Below are positions 10,263-21,898 of a stretch of 64,000 nucleotides of DNA, one piece after another. The DNA comes from Triticum aestivum. Taxonomy: Eukaryota; Streptophyta; Magnoliopsida; Poales; Poaceae. The stretch's first letter is position 1. The number at the start of each line of letters is the position of its first letter. The DNA lies in the NCBI RefSeq assembly GCF_018294505.1, contig NC_057800.1:479384530-479448529 (forward strand). Direction: 5' to 3'. The notes under the pieces were generated by a model that was not told the DNA's origin, searched no databases, and saw only the letters and a program-made list of their open reading frames with translations. The position numbers and the translations under genes were made by a program.

Positions 10263-12321
10263 ATCATCGCCTAGCGTCGCCCCACGCCGCCACCCACCGC
10301 CCGATGCCGCGCCACCCTGCCCCGTAGCTGCGCCGCCGTCGCCGAAGCCGCTAGCCTCGCCATTCGCCGAAAACCGCCGCCACCCGCCGGTTTTAGGTAT
10401 AAAACCTAGATCGGTTTTTTAGGGTTTTGTCAGTTTTCTTTTCGGTTCTTCGGTTTAGATCGGTTTTTATTTTTAGACTTCCTAGTTAGCGAACGTTTTC
10501 TATTTAGTTCATTTAAACGAACAGGTTCGTTCGTTTGGTTCTGTTAGCGAACGTTCGTTCGATAGGTTTTTCTTTTTATTTTATTTTCGGCAAGGGACCT
10601 ATCCGCGATTTCTTTTATCATAGATTAGTTCATGATCTTCAAACCCTCGCAACTTTTTGCTCGCTTGTCCAAATCCAGTGAAACCAATGCCAAAATATTC
10701 GTCTTGTTCCCCTCTTTCCAGATAATCAACTTGAACATGGTTTTGACAATTTAAAATTTGGTTTCAAGGAGATTTGAATTCAAACTTTTTTTGATCGTAG
10801 TTTGAGTTTCGTAGCTCTGATTTGATTGATTCTTTTTGCAAATCGAAGCTTTTCTCTTGAAGTTTCAGTTTGGATCTTTTCATTCAGGTTCTACCCTTGT
10901 ATCCTATGTTTTATTGCTTATGTATGTTATTGTTTGTTCATGATAGAGTTTCCGGAGTGCAAAGCGTGCTACTACGAGTCACTAGGTTTTTCAGATCGTC
11001 AGCAAGGCAAGTAACACTTTGATCATACCCCTCATTACCCAGTTTTTATGCATTAGTTTCAATCCTAAAAACATTGCATGAGTAGGATATGTTTAACATG
11101 TGGGTATTGGGAAGTAGTTGATGAGGTAGAACCTATTGTCTTTATTTACAAACACTGGGAGTTACTTCTACGTTATGCTTATACTGCTATGCTCTGCTCG
11201 TAGACGTGGTTTGGTTTGAGTGATCCAGGACAGATGTGAGAGTTTTAAGTAATGGTTAAACTTAAGGTGGCTATTTTAATACACATACGGGTGGATTGGT
11301 TGAGGCACCCTGGAGCACCCAGTGGTTGTCTGGGCACCTGGAGCAATCCAGTGTTGTCTTGGGATATTTCGGAGTACCCGTGTGATCATCCTACGGTTTG
11401 CCACCCAGGCTCAAAGGGATCATAAGATTATTCATGCTGGAAACTTTCATGTGTAGCCATAAGCCATTATGGGCTCTGGCATAGTTGAGTAAGTTGTGTG
11501 ACCTCTTTCAGTGGTAGGCTAGCAGATGTAGGGGATGTAGGTGGTACTGTCTACCCAGAGTAATGAGCTAATGCTTCTGAAAGACTGTGTCTCGGTCATC
11601 CGTTTCTCAAACACCATGTAGCGCGAGAAATCCAACGGAGGAGATCGAGTCTTGTGGGGAAAAGTGTGCAAACCTCTGCAGAGTGTATAAACTAATCATG
11701 GTTAGTCGTGTCCCCGGTTATGGACATCTTGAGTATATGGTACTTGAATTATTGATTCGATGTCATCACTCTATTTAACTAATGTGTTGGGTTGATGATT
11801 ATTTAATTTGGGATTGAGTTGGAGGAACCTTCTAAATGTTTTCAACAAACTTTGTAGTTAAATAAAATCTATTCCTTTGTTGTAGGGAAAAACTAGCTTT
11901 CTGCAAAAATAAGCATAGAGCCCCCACCAGCCAAATATGCATATAGTTATAGTTGTTCCATGTTCATTGCTCTATATAGTGTTACTTTGCCAGCATATTC
12001 CATGTGCTGACCTACACAGGCTGCAACGTATTATGTTGCAGAGTTTTCAGACGAAGAATAAGGTGCGCTAGGTCGTTTTCATGCACTCAGCTATGCCGTT
12101 GGAGTTGATGGACTCATTTACCTTCGAAGCTTTCGATGTTATCTTAATTAGATGGCCTTCAGCCATATTATTGTAATAAGTACTCTCTTTGAGACATTCG
12201 ATGTAATAAGTGTGTGATTGAACTCTATTATAAATCCTCGAGTACTGTGTGTGTCAGCATTACCGATCCAGGGATGACACTTATGCACAGAGATTTGACC
12301 GTTTGAGGTCGGATCTCTACA
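10263..12321 (+). mobile_element. 5'-truncated Gypsy LTR, family D, copy D1
   Basis: This matches the complete solo LTR D2 (46838-49334) from the GC-rich promoter region to the terminal CTACA, with several long blocks shared (for example 11570-11735 with 48570-48735). The first several hundred bases of the LTR are absent and the left edge is fused to element C. The right end, CTACA at 12317-12321, sits inside the LTR of Gypsy E, whose uninterrupted sequence is seen at 19120-19135. A TATAAAA box lies at 10398-10404. Confidence 0.82.
10947..12061 (+). other. Candidate spliced small ORF inside LTR D1
   Basis: An acceptor-like TTCATGATAG precedes a 60-base exon (10947-11006). In the frame used it reads F-P-E-C-K-A-C-Y-Y-E-S-L-G-F-S-D-R-Q-Q and then one leftover base. 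The exon ends AAG|GCAAGT, a strong GC-type donor. After 1035 bases an acceptor GTTGCAG at 12035-12041 leads to a short exon (12042-12061) completing Glu and reading F-S-D-E-E-stop. D2 has the same exon lengths, phases and peptide (48002-49070). Without splicing the frame would stop two codons later (GK-stop). The upstream exon with the start codon is not identified. The exon model is inference; I see no resemblance to a known family. Confidence 0.4.
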
Positions 12322-12791
12322 GAACCCCATCCAAGATGGTGTCTAGATTGGATCTGGTGGTTCTGGACTCTGCGGCGGCTGGATGAATATTTCGTCGACT
12401 CCCCTAGGGTTTCTGGAATATTGGGATATTTATAGAGCAAAGAGGCGATCCGGGGGCACCCAAGGTGGGCACAACCCACCAGGGTGCGCTTGGGCCTCCT
12501 GGCGCGCCCTGGTGGGTTGTGCCTCCCTCGGGGCACCCCCCAGGTGCAGCCAGGGCCCGTTGTGTTCCTTTTGGCCCATAAAAATTCTCCATAAAGTTTC
12601 GGGGCATTTGTACTCCGTCTGATAGTGATTTTCTGCGATGTAAAAAACATGGAAAAAACAGCAACTGGCACTTGGCACTATGTCAATAGGTTAGTACCAA
12701 AAAGTGATATAAAATGATTATAAAACATCCAAAATTTATAATATAACAGCATGGAACAATCAAAAATTATAGATACGTTGGAGACGTATCA
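12322..12791 (-). repeat. Remaining part of 3' LTR of element E
   Basis: Matches 19127-19605 of the 5' LTR, beginning GAACCCCATCC and ending GGAGACGTATCA. The GC-rich CGCGCC/GGCGCGCC block causes several overlapping chance reading frames on both strands (12228-12678); none is a gene. Confidence 0.88.
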
Positions 12792-13016
12792 GCATCCCCA
12801 AGCTTAACTCCTACTAATCCTCGAGTAGGTAAGAGATAAAAGCAGAATTTTTGATGTGGAATGTTGCCTAACATGTAATATAATATAACAACATGGAACA
12901 ATAAAAAATTATAGATACGTTGGAGACGTATCAGCATCCCCAAGCTTAATTCCTACTCGTCCTCGAGTAGGTAAGAGATAAAAACAGAATTTTTGATGTG
13001 GAATGCTGCCTAACAT
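12733..13016 (-). repeat. 142-bp tandem duplication across the LTR/internal junction of E
   Basis: About 142 bases containing the last part of the LTR, its terminal GGAGACGTATCA, the purine tract (GCATCCCCAAGCTTAA on the plus strand) and the first internal bases occur twice head to tail with a constant 142-base offset (for example GATACGTTGG at 12772 and 12914). Element E therefore has two copies of its LTR terminus plus primer tract. Confidence 0.85.
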
Positions 13017-16000
13017 ATCATATCATATTTCTTTTGTTTATAGCATGGACATTTTGACTTTTAATTGTTCAAAGCAATAGCCTAGTTTTGACATGATAAT
13101 TTAAATACTCAAGCATATCAACAAGCAACCATGTCTTTCAAAATCAATGCTAAAATAAGTTATCCCGAGCCCATCATGCTCAACCATTGATCCATTCATG
13201 AAACACATTCGAATATTAGCTACATCCAATACTCAAGTACGATCATATTGCCTCCTAGTTGGTGCTTTTATAAGATAATATGGAGACTCGGAATAAAAAT
13301 TTCATAAAGTAAAAGAAAGGCCCTTCGTAGAGGGAAGTAGGGATTTGTAGAGGTGTCAGAGCTCAAAGCGAAAAACTTAGAGATAAAAACATTTTGGGAG
13401 GTGTATCCATCCCACCAACGAAAACAACTTAGAGTTCCCAATACTTTCCATGCTTAGATATATCATAGGTGGTTCCCAAACAGAAAATAAAGTTTATTCA
13501 TTTTTCCACCATACTTTCACTTTGTATGGCTAGCCGTATCCACGGTTGCCCTCCATACCAACACTTTCCAAGGAATTTATTATTTGACAACATAAAGTAA
13601 ATTCATTTTTTTATTTCGGGACTGGGCATCCCTAATACCTTTGTCTTACTCTCGTGCAATGACAAGTGAATAAACACTCATCTTGAGAATAACACATCTA
13701 GCATAGAAAATATTAGCCACCCCTCACCGCTCCGCGAGCGGAACAAACACACAAAAGGGAAGTTTATTTTGAAAATTAGAGATGGCACATACAAATTTGC
13801 TTAGAACGCCAAAAGAATACCGCATATAGGTAGATATAGTGGACTCATGTGGCAAAACTGGTTTAAAGGCTTTTGGATCCACAAGTAAAGATCATACTTA
13901 GTGCAAAATGAAGGCTAGCAAAAGATTGAGAAGCGACCAACCAAGAAACGAATAATCTCATAAGCGATCATTAAGCATAACTAACACCGAATAATGCACC
14001 ACAAGTAGGATATAAGTTCATTGCATGACTATCGACTTTCGTACTTGTATAGGGAATCACAAACCTTAATGCCAATATTCTTACTAAAGCATAATTACTC
14101 ATCATGATGACTCACATATCACATCATCATATCTCAAAACTATTACTAAGAATCAAGTTTATTTTGTCCAATGATCTTCATGAAAGTTTTTATTATATCC
14201 TTCTTGGATATCTATCACTTTGGGACTAATTTTCATGTGTTGCTTTTCATAAGCTCAAACAAATATAAGTGAAGATCATGAGCATAATATTTCTTTCTCT
14301 CAAATTAATTTAAGTGCATCAAAAGAGAATTTCTTGAAAATTTCACTAACTCTCAAATAAATCTGAGTGAAGCAAGAGAGAATTTCTTCAAAAATACTAA
14401 AACACACCGTGCTCAAAAAAGATATAAGTGAAGCACTAGAGCAAGTCCATAGCTCATAAAAATTTAAGTGAACCATAGAGAGCAATTCTAACAAGTCATG
14501 ACATAATTTTGGCTCTCTCAAATAGGTGTGTCCAGTAAGGAATCAAGACTTAAAGCAAAAAATAATACAATCAAAGACTCATATCATACAAGACGCTCCA
14601 AACAAAACACATAGTATGTGACGAATACAAATATAGTTTCGAGTAAAATACCGATGGTCGTTAGAAGAAAGAGGGGATGCCACTCGGGGGCATCCCCAAG
14701 CTTAGTTGGTTGCTCATTTTTGGATAATAGTTTGGGATGCCGGGGCATCCCCAAGCTTAGGATCTTCTACCTTTAGTCCTTCATCCATCGTAAGATAACC
14801 AAAACTTGAAAACTTCAATCACACAAAACTCAACAAAACCTTCGTGAGATCCGTTAGTATAAGAATAATAAATCACTACTATAAGTATTGTATCAAACTA
14901 ATTCGTATTTTGTTTTGTATTATATACACTGTATTACAACTTTTCTATGGCAAAAACTCATCAAAGAAACCATAGAGCCATCAAAATAAACACATAACAC
15001 AAAGAAAACAAAATCTGTCAAAACAGAACAGTCTGTACCAATCTGACTATTTCGAATATTTATGTAACTCCAAAAATTCTGAAAAATTAGGAAGACCTGA
15101 ACAATTTGTACATTGATCCACTTCAAGTGGAATGGGTATTTTATCGCTCTCAGGTAAAAAATGAAAACTATTTTTGTGAGCGTAAAAGTTTCTGTTTTTT
15201 CAGCAAGATCAAACAACTATCACCCAAGAAGATCCTAAAGGCTTTACTTGGCACAAAAACTAATTAAAACATAAAAAACACAATCATAACAGTAGAATAG
15301 TTGTGTTAACACTCAAAAACAGAAAGCAAAAAGCAAAAAATAAATTTTATTCCTTGGGTCGCCTCCCAACAAGCGCTATAGCTTACGCCCTTAGCTAGGC
15401 ATAAAACAAAGATCTAAGTTTTGTCATCTTTGGTTCGAGATCTATAAGATGTCCTCATGATTGATTCATATGGTGTCTTAATTCTTTGGTCTAGGAAAGT
15501 GTTCCATACCCTTCCTCAAAGGGAACTGGAACTTAATATTGCCTTCTTTCATATCAATCACGGCACCGATAGTGCGTAAAAACGGTCTACCAAAAATAAT
15601 TGGACAAGACGGATTGCAATCAATATCAAGGACAATAAAATCTATGGGCACATAATTCCTATTTGCAATAATAAGAACATCATTAATTCTTCACATAGGC
15701 TTTTTAATAGTAGAATCAAATTTAAAGAGCATGATTCAAGATCGGTAAGACCAAGCACATCACATAAAGATTTCAGAATATTTTATATCTAAATAGCTAG
15801 CCCCCACTAACATATTTCTCTCAACATGCAAGCATGCCACATCATCAAGCAACATGCATGGCAAAAGACCCATCACAACATGCATTCATGCATCATGAAA
15901 ATGTCCACCTCGACATGCAAACATATATTAGATATTTTACAATACATTAATCAAACACAATAAAGCATATGGATTTGCAATTTTAGTTTTCGTAGTATCA

Positions 16001-16072
16001 CTATTCACGTTACATAGAAATCACATATCATCGAAATGTATTGCCAATATTCCCGCAACAACGTGTCGGGTG
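13017..16072 (-). other. 3' non-coding interior of element E
   Basis: About 3 kb of AT-rich sequence without any protein-coding region I can recognise. Polymerase genes expected here in an autonomous Gypsy are absent. It holds a pair of purine-tract-like hairpins (14672-14760) and a block at 15355-15408 (CCTCCCAACAAGCGCTAT and GCTAGGCAT) that is repeated in element J at 38102-38153. Confidence 0.75.
14672..14760 (-). repeat. Pair of purine-tract-like hairpins in element E
   Basis: Two imperfect inverted repeats of the form GGGATGCC...GGCATCCCCAAGCTTAG lie at 14672-14705 and 14733-14760. On the element's strand each carries AAGCTTGGGGATGC, the same as the genuine purine tract beside the 3' LTR. 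Similar pairs with the same spacing lie in J at 36685-36775 and 37421-37510. Confidence 0.65.
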
Positions 16073-16537
16073 TCATCTAGTTGTAGAAACACTAGCACCC
16101 AAGTCACACAAAGCAAAACACTCATAATTTTTTATCTTGACTTTGATAGTAGGTTCCCATTCATCATGCAATTTTCTAGGAATTGATACTTCTAATTCCA
16201 ATTTTTCTTCAAAAGCTTTCATCATAGCATCAACAATATGTTTAGTAAAAGACTTATTTTGTTCATAAGCATGTGGTGAATTTATCATGGATTGAAACAA
16301 AGTAATACAATCAATCAAGGATAAATTATCATAATTAAAGTCTTTGTAATCCAAAAGAGTGGGCACATCACTAGTTAAAGTTTTGAGCTCTCCAAACCCA
16401 CTTTCATCAATTTTCTCAACAAGATTTTCACCCTCCGAGATATTAGGATGCCTTCTACCTAAAGTTGACTCTTCTCCAGTCCCTTTTTTTATCAATATTA
16501 ACTTTACTAAACAAGGAATCAATAGAATAAACGCCAA
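16073..16537 (-). pseudogene. Gypsy protease-linker fragment of element E
   Basis: An Athila-type fragment downstream of gag. An acidic linker includes KIDESGFGELKTL (around residues 42-54), followed by the start of a retroviral-type aspartic protease, IKVKIKNYECFALCDLGASVS, near the C-terminus (residues ~130-151). Athila relatives commonly have Asp-Leu-Gly-Ala instead of Asp-Thr/Ser-Gly-Ala, so that alone is not a lesion. The frame ends right after this box; the flap and second half of the protease are absent. The motif DESGFGE is shared with the only ORF of element J (38401-39051). Confidence 0.72.
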
Positions 16538-16679
16538 TCATTTTAAGATCTTCATCACTTTTGTGAAAGAAATCACTAGAAAACGCTTTTTCTAAATATT
16601 ATCTTTGAGCTCTAAGCATAGTGGTTCTTTTCTTACTTTCATCCATAGAAACATAAAGAGCTTTAATTGATTCATCTAC

Positions 16680-17798
16680 TTTAGGCACACAAAAAAATTC
16701 ATCTTGAGATTTTCCACATCATGAGCAATTCTATCAACACTTCTAGACAAATCATGAATCTTACTCAACTTTTCTTCTATGGAAGTGTTGAAAACTTTTT
16801 GCGTGTTGATAAGTTCTTTAATATTTTTCTCAAGATCAGATGTATTCCTATTATTATTATTATTATTATAAGATTAATTTCCATAGGAATTACCATAATT
16901 ATTAGGGAATTACTAGGAAAAGGCCTAGGATTAAAATTACCTCTATAAGCATTGTTGTTGAAATTATTCCGAGGGATAAAATTCACATATATGGCATCAC
17001 TATTTTGCTCAATCAAAGTAGACAAAGGCATATCATTAATATCAATAGGAGCACTTCTACTAGCAACCATTTCACAAGAGCATCAACCTTTTCACTCAAA
17101 CAAGAAATTTCTTCAACAAAATTAACTTTTTTACTAGTAGGACCTCTTTCGGTATGCCATTGCGAATAATTTTCCATAATATTATCAAGCAATTTGGTGG
17201 CTTCACCAAAAGTAATTTCCATAAAAGTACCACCGCGGAGGAATCTAAAAGATTACGAGAAACAAAATTCAACCCCGCATAAAAATTTTGTATGATCATC
17301 CAAAGATTTAATCCATGAGTTGGGCAATTCCTTAGCATCATTTTCATCCTTTCCCATAATTGTGCAACATGCTCATGTTCAAGTTGCTTGAAATTCATGA
17401 TATGGGTTCTAAGGGAAATGATTTTCGCGGGCAGAAAATACTTAGTAATAAAAGCATCTTTGCACTTATTCCAAGAACCGATACTATTACGCGGCAAAGA
17501 GGAGAACCAAATTTTTACAGAATCATGCAAAGAAAACGGAAATATTTTCATCTTGACCACATCATTGTCCACATCTTGTTTTCTTTTGCATATCGCATAA
17601 TTCCACGAAGGTATTAAGATAGGATGCGGCATCCTCATTAGGAGTATCGGATAATTGGTCTTTCATAACAAGATTCAGCAAAGCAGTATTAATATCACAA
17701 GTCTCCGCGCTAGTGGCGGGAGGAGCAAGCGGAGTGCTGATAAAATCATTGTTGTTGGTATTTGAGAAGTCACATAATTTGGTGTTCTCTTGAGTCAT
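16680..17798 (-). pseudogene. Athila-type gag of element E, frameshifted
   Basis: Capsid precursor. The likely start is the ATG at 17798 (MTQENTKLCDF). The N-terminal part has DQLSDTPNEDAASYLNTFVELC. The central capsid domain follows at 17096-17638 with FSLHDSVKIWFSSLPRNSIG, FITKYFLPAKI and HVAQLWERMKMMLRNCPTHG, the pattern of the plant retrotransposon gag domain (PF03732). At least two frame changes are needed near 17570-17640 and 17100-17230. A low-complexity ATT/Ile-rich stretch at 16840-16880 also lies in this region. There is no zinc knuckle, as is usual for Athila gag. Confidence 0.82.
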
Positions 17799-17982
17799 GA
17801 TGACCACACAACAAGATTGCACTCAAAAACAGATCCAGCAAGAAAACGGCGAACGAAAAAGGCGAATAAAACGATGATTTTTTATGAAGTGGGGCAGAGG
17901 AAAACGAGAGGCAAATGGCAAATAATATAAGTTGCGAGGAGATGAGATTTGTGATTAGGAACCTGGTATGTGTTGAAGATCA

Positions 17983-18000
17983 TCCCCGACAACGGCGCCA
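17983..18000 (-). other. Primer binding site of element E (Asp-tRNA type)
   Basis: On the minus strand TGGCGCCGTTGTCGGGGA lies eleven bases inside the 5' LTR. It matches the 3' end complement of Asp-tRNA used by Athila-type elements, with one change (TTGTC for TTGCC). Confidence 0.85.
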
Positions 18001-18011
18001 GAAATTCCTTT

Positions 18012-19605
18012 TGATGTTGCTTGAAGCTACGTCGGTATTTCCCCAAAGAGGAAGGGATGATGCAGCACAGTGGCAGTAGGTATTTCCCTCAGATATGAAA
18101 CCAAGGTTATCAAACCAGTAGGAGAACCAAGCAACACAACGTAAATATCACCTGCACATAAATAACAACCTCTCGCAACCCGACGTGTTAAAGGGGTTGT
18201 CAATCCCTTTCGGGGTACGGCGCCTCAAGATAGGCAAACAGTCGTGAGGTAAATTTGTAGTAGATTGATAGATCGAACGCCAAATAAAATAAATAAGAAT
18301 AAATTGCAGCAAAGTATTTTGGGTTTTTGGTTTAGTAGATCTGAAAATAAAAGCAAGATAAAAGTAGATCGCAAAGGCAAATATATGAGAAAGAAGACCC
18401 GAGGGTCGTAGGTTTCACTAGTGGCTTCTCTCGAGAAAAATAACAAATGGTGGGTAAACAAATTACTGTTGGGCAATTGATAGAACTTCAAATACTCATG
18501 ACGATATCCATGCAATGATCATTATATAGGCATCACGTCCAAGATTAGTAGACCGACTCCTGCCTGCATCTACTACTATTACTCCACACATCGACCGCTG
18601 TCCAGCATGCATCTAGTGTATTAAGTTCATGGAGAAACAGAGTAATGCAATAAGAACGATGACATGATGTAGACAAGATCTATCTATGTAGAGATAGACC
18701 CCATCATTTTATCCTTAGTAGCAATGACACATATGTGTTGTTTCCCTTTCTGTCACTGGGATCAAGCATAGTAAGATCGAACCCACTACAAAGCACCTCT
18801 TCCCATTGCAAGATAAATAGATCAAGTTGGCCAAACAAAACCCAAATATCAGAGAAGAAATACGAGGTTATAAGCAATCATGCATAAAAGAGATCAAAGA
18901 AACTCAAATACTTTCATGGATATAAAAAGATAGATCTTATCATAAACTCAAAGTTCATCGATCCCAACAAACACACCACAAAAAAGTTACATCATATGAA
19001 TCTCCAAGAGACCATTGTATTGAGAATCAAGAGAGAGAGATGAAGTCATCTAGCTACTAACTACGGACCCGAAGGTCTACAAAGAACTACTCACGCATCA
19101 TCGGAGAGGCACCAATGGAGGTGGTGAACCCCATCCGAGATGGTGTCTAGATTGGATCTGGTGGTTCTGGACTCTGCGGAGGCTGGATGAATATTTCGTC
19201 GACTCCCCTAGGGTTTCTGGAATATTGGGGTATTTATAGAGCAAAGAGGCGGTCCCGGGGGCACCCGAGGTGGGCACAACCCACCAGGGCACGCGCGAGC
19301 CTCCTGGCGCGCCCTGGTGGGTTGTGCCTCCCTCGGGGCACCCCCAGGCACAGCCAGGGCCTGTTGTGTTCCTTCTGGCCCATAAAAATTCTCCGTAATG
19401 TTTCGGGGCATTTGGACTCCGTCTGATATTGATTTTCTGCGATGTAAAAAACATGGAAAAGACAACAATTGGCACTTGGCACTATGCCAATAGGTTAGTA
19501 CCAAAAATGATATAAAATGACTATAAAATGATTATAAAACATCCAAGATTGATAATATAACATCATGGAACAATTAAAAATTATAGATACGTTGGAGACA
19601 TATCA
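18012..19605 (-). repeat. 5' LTR of element E
   Basis: A 1594-base LTR runs, on its own strand, from TGATATGTCTCC to AACATCA. The terminal TGATAT instead of TGATAC is a point change relative to the 3' copy. Overlapping frames at 19098-19504 are produced by the GC-rich promoter part and are not genes. Base composition and structure match the remaining 3' LTR at 12322-12791. Confidence 0.88.
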
Positions 19606-19879
19606 GTAGCTTAAGTTTTTAGGCTGTTCATTGTCTTGACTTTGGCGGCTGCGATGATGACGCTAAATAAAGAATCTTCATATCCTTCCCCGATGAGCCG
19701 TTTATCTCTATGGTCGGGGATGGGTTTGGAAACCAGACATTTCAAGCAAGGATGGCGTGACAGCGGCGACATCCTTATGGTGGACTTGTGTCCTCGTCCT
19801 CTACCGTTGCGACGAGATTTTCTCCAGCGTCGGCGCGGGGCTTGGGAAGTATGTTGATAATGGCTCGACAGTGGCGACG
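19606..19879. other. Unclassified segment between E and LTR K
   Basis: A moderately GC-rich stretch (for example GATGAGCCGTTTATCTCTAT and GCGACGAGATTTTCTCCAGC) that is not part of either neighbouring LTR as far as I can tell. Short frames run through it on both strands but none resembles a known protein. It may be the left half of the sequence into which K inserted, with 21074-21540 as the right half. Confidence 0.35.
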
Positions 19880-21073
19880 ATGTCCAGGCCCCCCAGGCGC
19901 GCCCTAATGGGTTGTGCCCTCCTCGTCCTACCTCTGATGCCCATCTTCTGGTATATAGGTCATTTTGACCTAGAAAAAAAATCAGGAGGGGACTTTCGGG
20001 ACGAAGCGCCGCCGTCTCAAGGTGGAACTTGGGCAGGAGCACTTTTGTCCTCTGGCGAAGCGATTTCGTCGTGGGAACTTCCCTCCCGGATGAGGAAATC
20101 ATCATCATCGTCATCACCAACAACTCTCCCATATTGGGGAGGACAATCTTCATCAACATCTTCAACAACACCATCTCTTCTCAAACCGTATTTCATCTCT
20201 TGTGTCCAATCTTTGTATCGGAACCTTAAATTGGTACTTGTGGGTGACTAGTAGTGTTGATTACATCTTGTAGTTGATTACTATATGGTTTATTTGGTGG
20301 AACATTATATGTTCAGATCCATTATGCTATTTAATACCCCTCTGATCTTGAGCATGATTACCATTTGTGAGTGGTTACTTTTGTTCTTGAGCATGTGAAC
20401 TTGATATGTGTTCGGTATTTTGATGATATGTATGTTGTGATTCCCTTTGTGTTGTCATGTGAACGTCGACTACATGGCACTTCACCTTATTAGGGCCTAA
20501 GGAAATGCATTGTGGAGTAGTTATTAGATGATGGGTTGCTAGAGTGACAGAAGCTTAAACCCTAGTTTATGCGCTATTTCGTAAGAGCCTAATTTGGATC
20601 CAAAAGTTTAATGCTATGATTAGATTTTATCTAAATATTTTTCTCATAGTTGCGGATGCTTGCGAGGGGGTTAATCATAAGTAGGAGGTTTGTTCAAGTA
20701 AGAACAACACCTAAGCACCGGTCTATCCACATATCAAATTATCAAAGTAGCGAACATGAATCAAACCAACATGGTGAAAATGACTAGATGAAATTCCCGT
20801 GTACCCTCAAGAACGCTTTGCTTATCATAAGAGACCATTTTGGCCTGTCCTTTGTCACAAAAAGATTGGGCTACCTTGTTACACTTTACTTATCGTTACC
20901 GTTACTTGCTCGTTATAAATTATCTTGCTATCAAACTAATTGTTACCGACAATTCAGTGTTTGCAGAAATTACCTTGTTGAAACCACTTGTCATTTCCTT
21001 CTGCTCCTTTTTGGATTCGACACTCTTACTTAACGAAGGAACTGCGATTGATCCCCTATACTTGTGGGTCATC
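19880..21073 (+). mobile_element. Gypsy LTR fragment K
   Basis: A plus-strand LTR of a common Triticeae Gypsy family. It contains GGTATATAGGTCATTTTGAC (promoter region), a long transcribed region with AAACCCTAGTTTATGCGC, and the typical terminus CCCTATACTTGTGGGTCATCA at 21053-21073. The 5' end TGATACG is missing, so it is a truncated LTR. There is no primer site or coding region after it, so this is a solo or remnant LTR. Reading frames inside it are chance. Confidence 0.72.
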
Positions 21074-21540
21074 AGTAGTTCAGGAGCGGATGCAGATTGT
21101 GGTTTGCATCGACGACATCTGAAAGATGGTGGATCGTGTGTTGGGTTCATGGCTCGTGGATGGCAGGTATGGTTTCCTACTCTGATGTATTAGTCGTGCG
21201 GGGGCTAGATCTGGAGGTCGGTGGCATGTATGGGGTGTTACCCCACTCTAATTCGGTCAACGGTAATGGTTTCATCTTTAATGAGTCACATTGGAGGTCT
21301 GCAAAGCTGCATATCAGAGATGGAGCTGCGTCGAGCTCGGATGAGGAGATGATATATTATTTATTTCTTTACTGGCAGCTATGGTGGCGCCAGAGGCAGG
21401 TGAAGGATGTTGGTGTCAAGTTCAGAGGTTTCTTCGGTCTTAATTATAGTTTTCATTATTGGTCAAGGTCCCTTTGTGTAAAGGCTAGTGTTCTGTTGTT
21501 TTTTAGAGTTGTGTGGTCAATGTGTACATGACTTATACTA
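21074..21540. other. Unclassified gene-like segment
   Basis: A low-repeat-looking stretch with an open frame of 144 codons (21097-21531, plus strand). Its translation (for example VNGNGFIFNESHWRSAKLHI) matches no family I recognise. It ends in AT-rich sequence. It could be an untranslated region of a transposon or a decayed gene. I assign no function. Confidence 0.3.
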
Positions 21541-21898
21541 TGATCCTTATGATATACTCTAAATATTACACGTATTACCTGCAATAAAAAATAAGGTTTT
21601 TAAATCCTAAAAGAGCAAATTTTCTTTGAAAATGATCCTAAAAGAGCAAGTTTAATGACGCAAACTGCATTTTACTTAAAAAACTAAACGTCCAGATGCA
21701 TGCGGATATTCTAACGATTAACGCTAGGCACGGTTAGTCAGCCGCACACCGCGGAACTAGAGTCGATTGCAAATCCTAATCGAATCCCACCTCAGCTACA
21801 CACATCCCACCGAGAGCCAGACCCTCGATCGATCCGTCACCATCAGCTAGCGCCCTCTCTGTTTTTGAAACAAAATAGTTCATCGGCATCCATGGACC
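21541..21898 (+). other. 5' flank of the F-box pseudogene
   Basis: AT-rich sequence turning into a CT-rich leader near 21780-21890 (ATCCCACCTCAGCTACACAC), as in a plant promoter and 5' untranslated region. I cannot fix a TATA box. An upstream ATG at 21891 opens a 13-codon frame that stops before the main frame develops and overlaps its start. Confidence 0.45.

Larger units (their letters stand above)
12322..19605 (-). mobile_element. Athila-type Gypsy element E (gag-protease only)
   Basis: A minus-strand element has a 5' LTR at 18012-19605, an Asp-tRNA primer site at 17983-18000, gag and protease remnants at 16073-17798, and a 3' LTR of which only 12322-12791 remains. Between protease and 3' LTR I find no integrase, reverse transcriptase or RNase H, so E is non-autonomous by structure. 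The missing left part of the 3' LTR is where D1 lies, and that side also carries the deletion that truncated C and D1. The LTR family is of the TGATACGTCTCC type common in Triticeae (Sabrina/WHAM/Fatima-like; I cannot fix the name). Confidence 0.85.
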
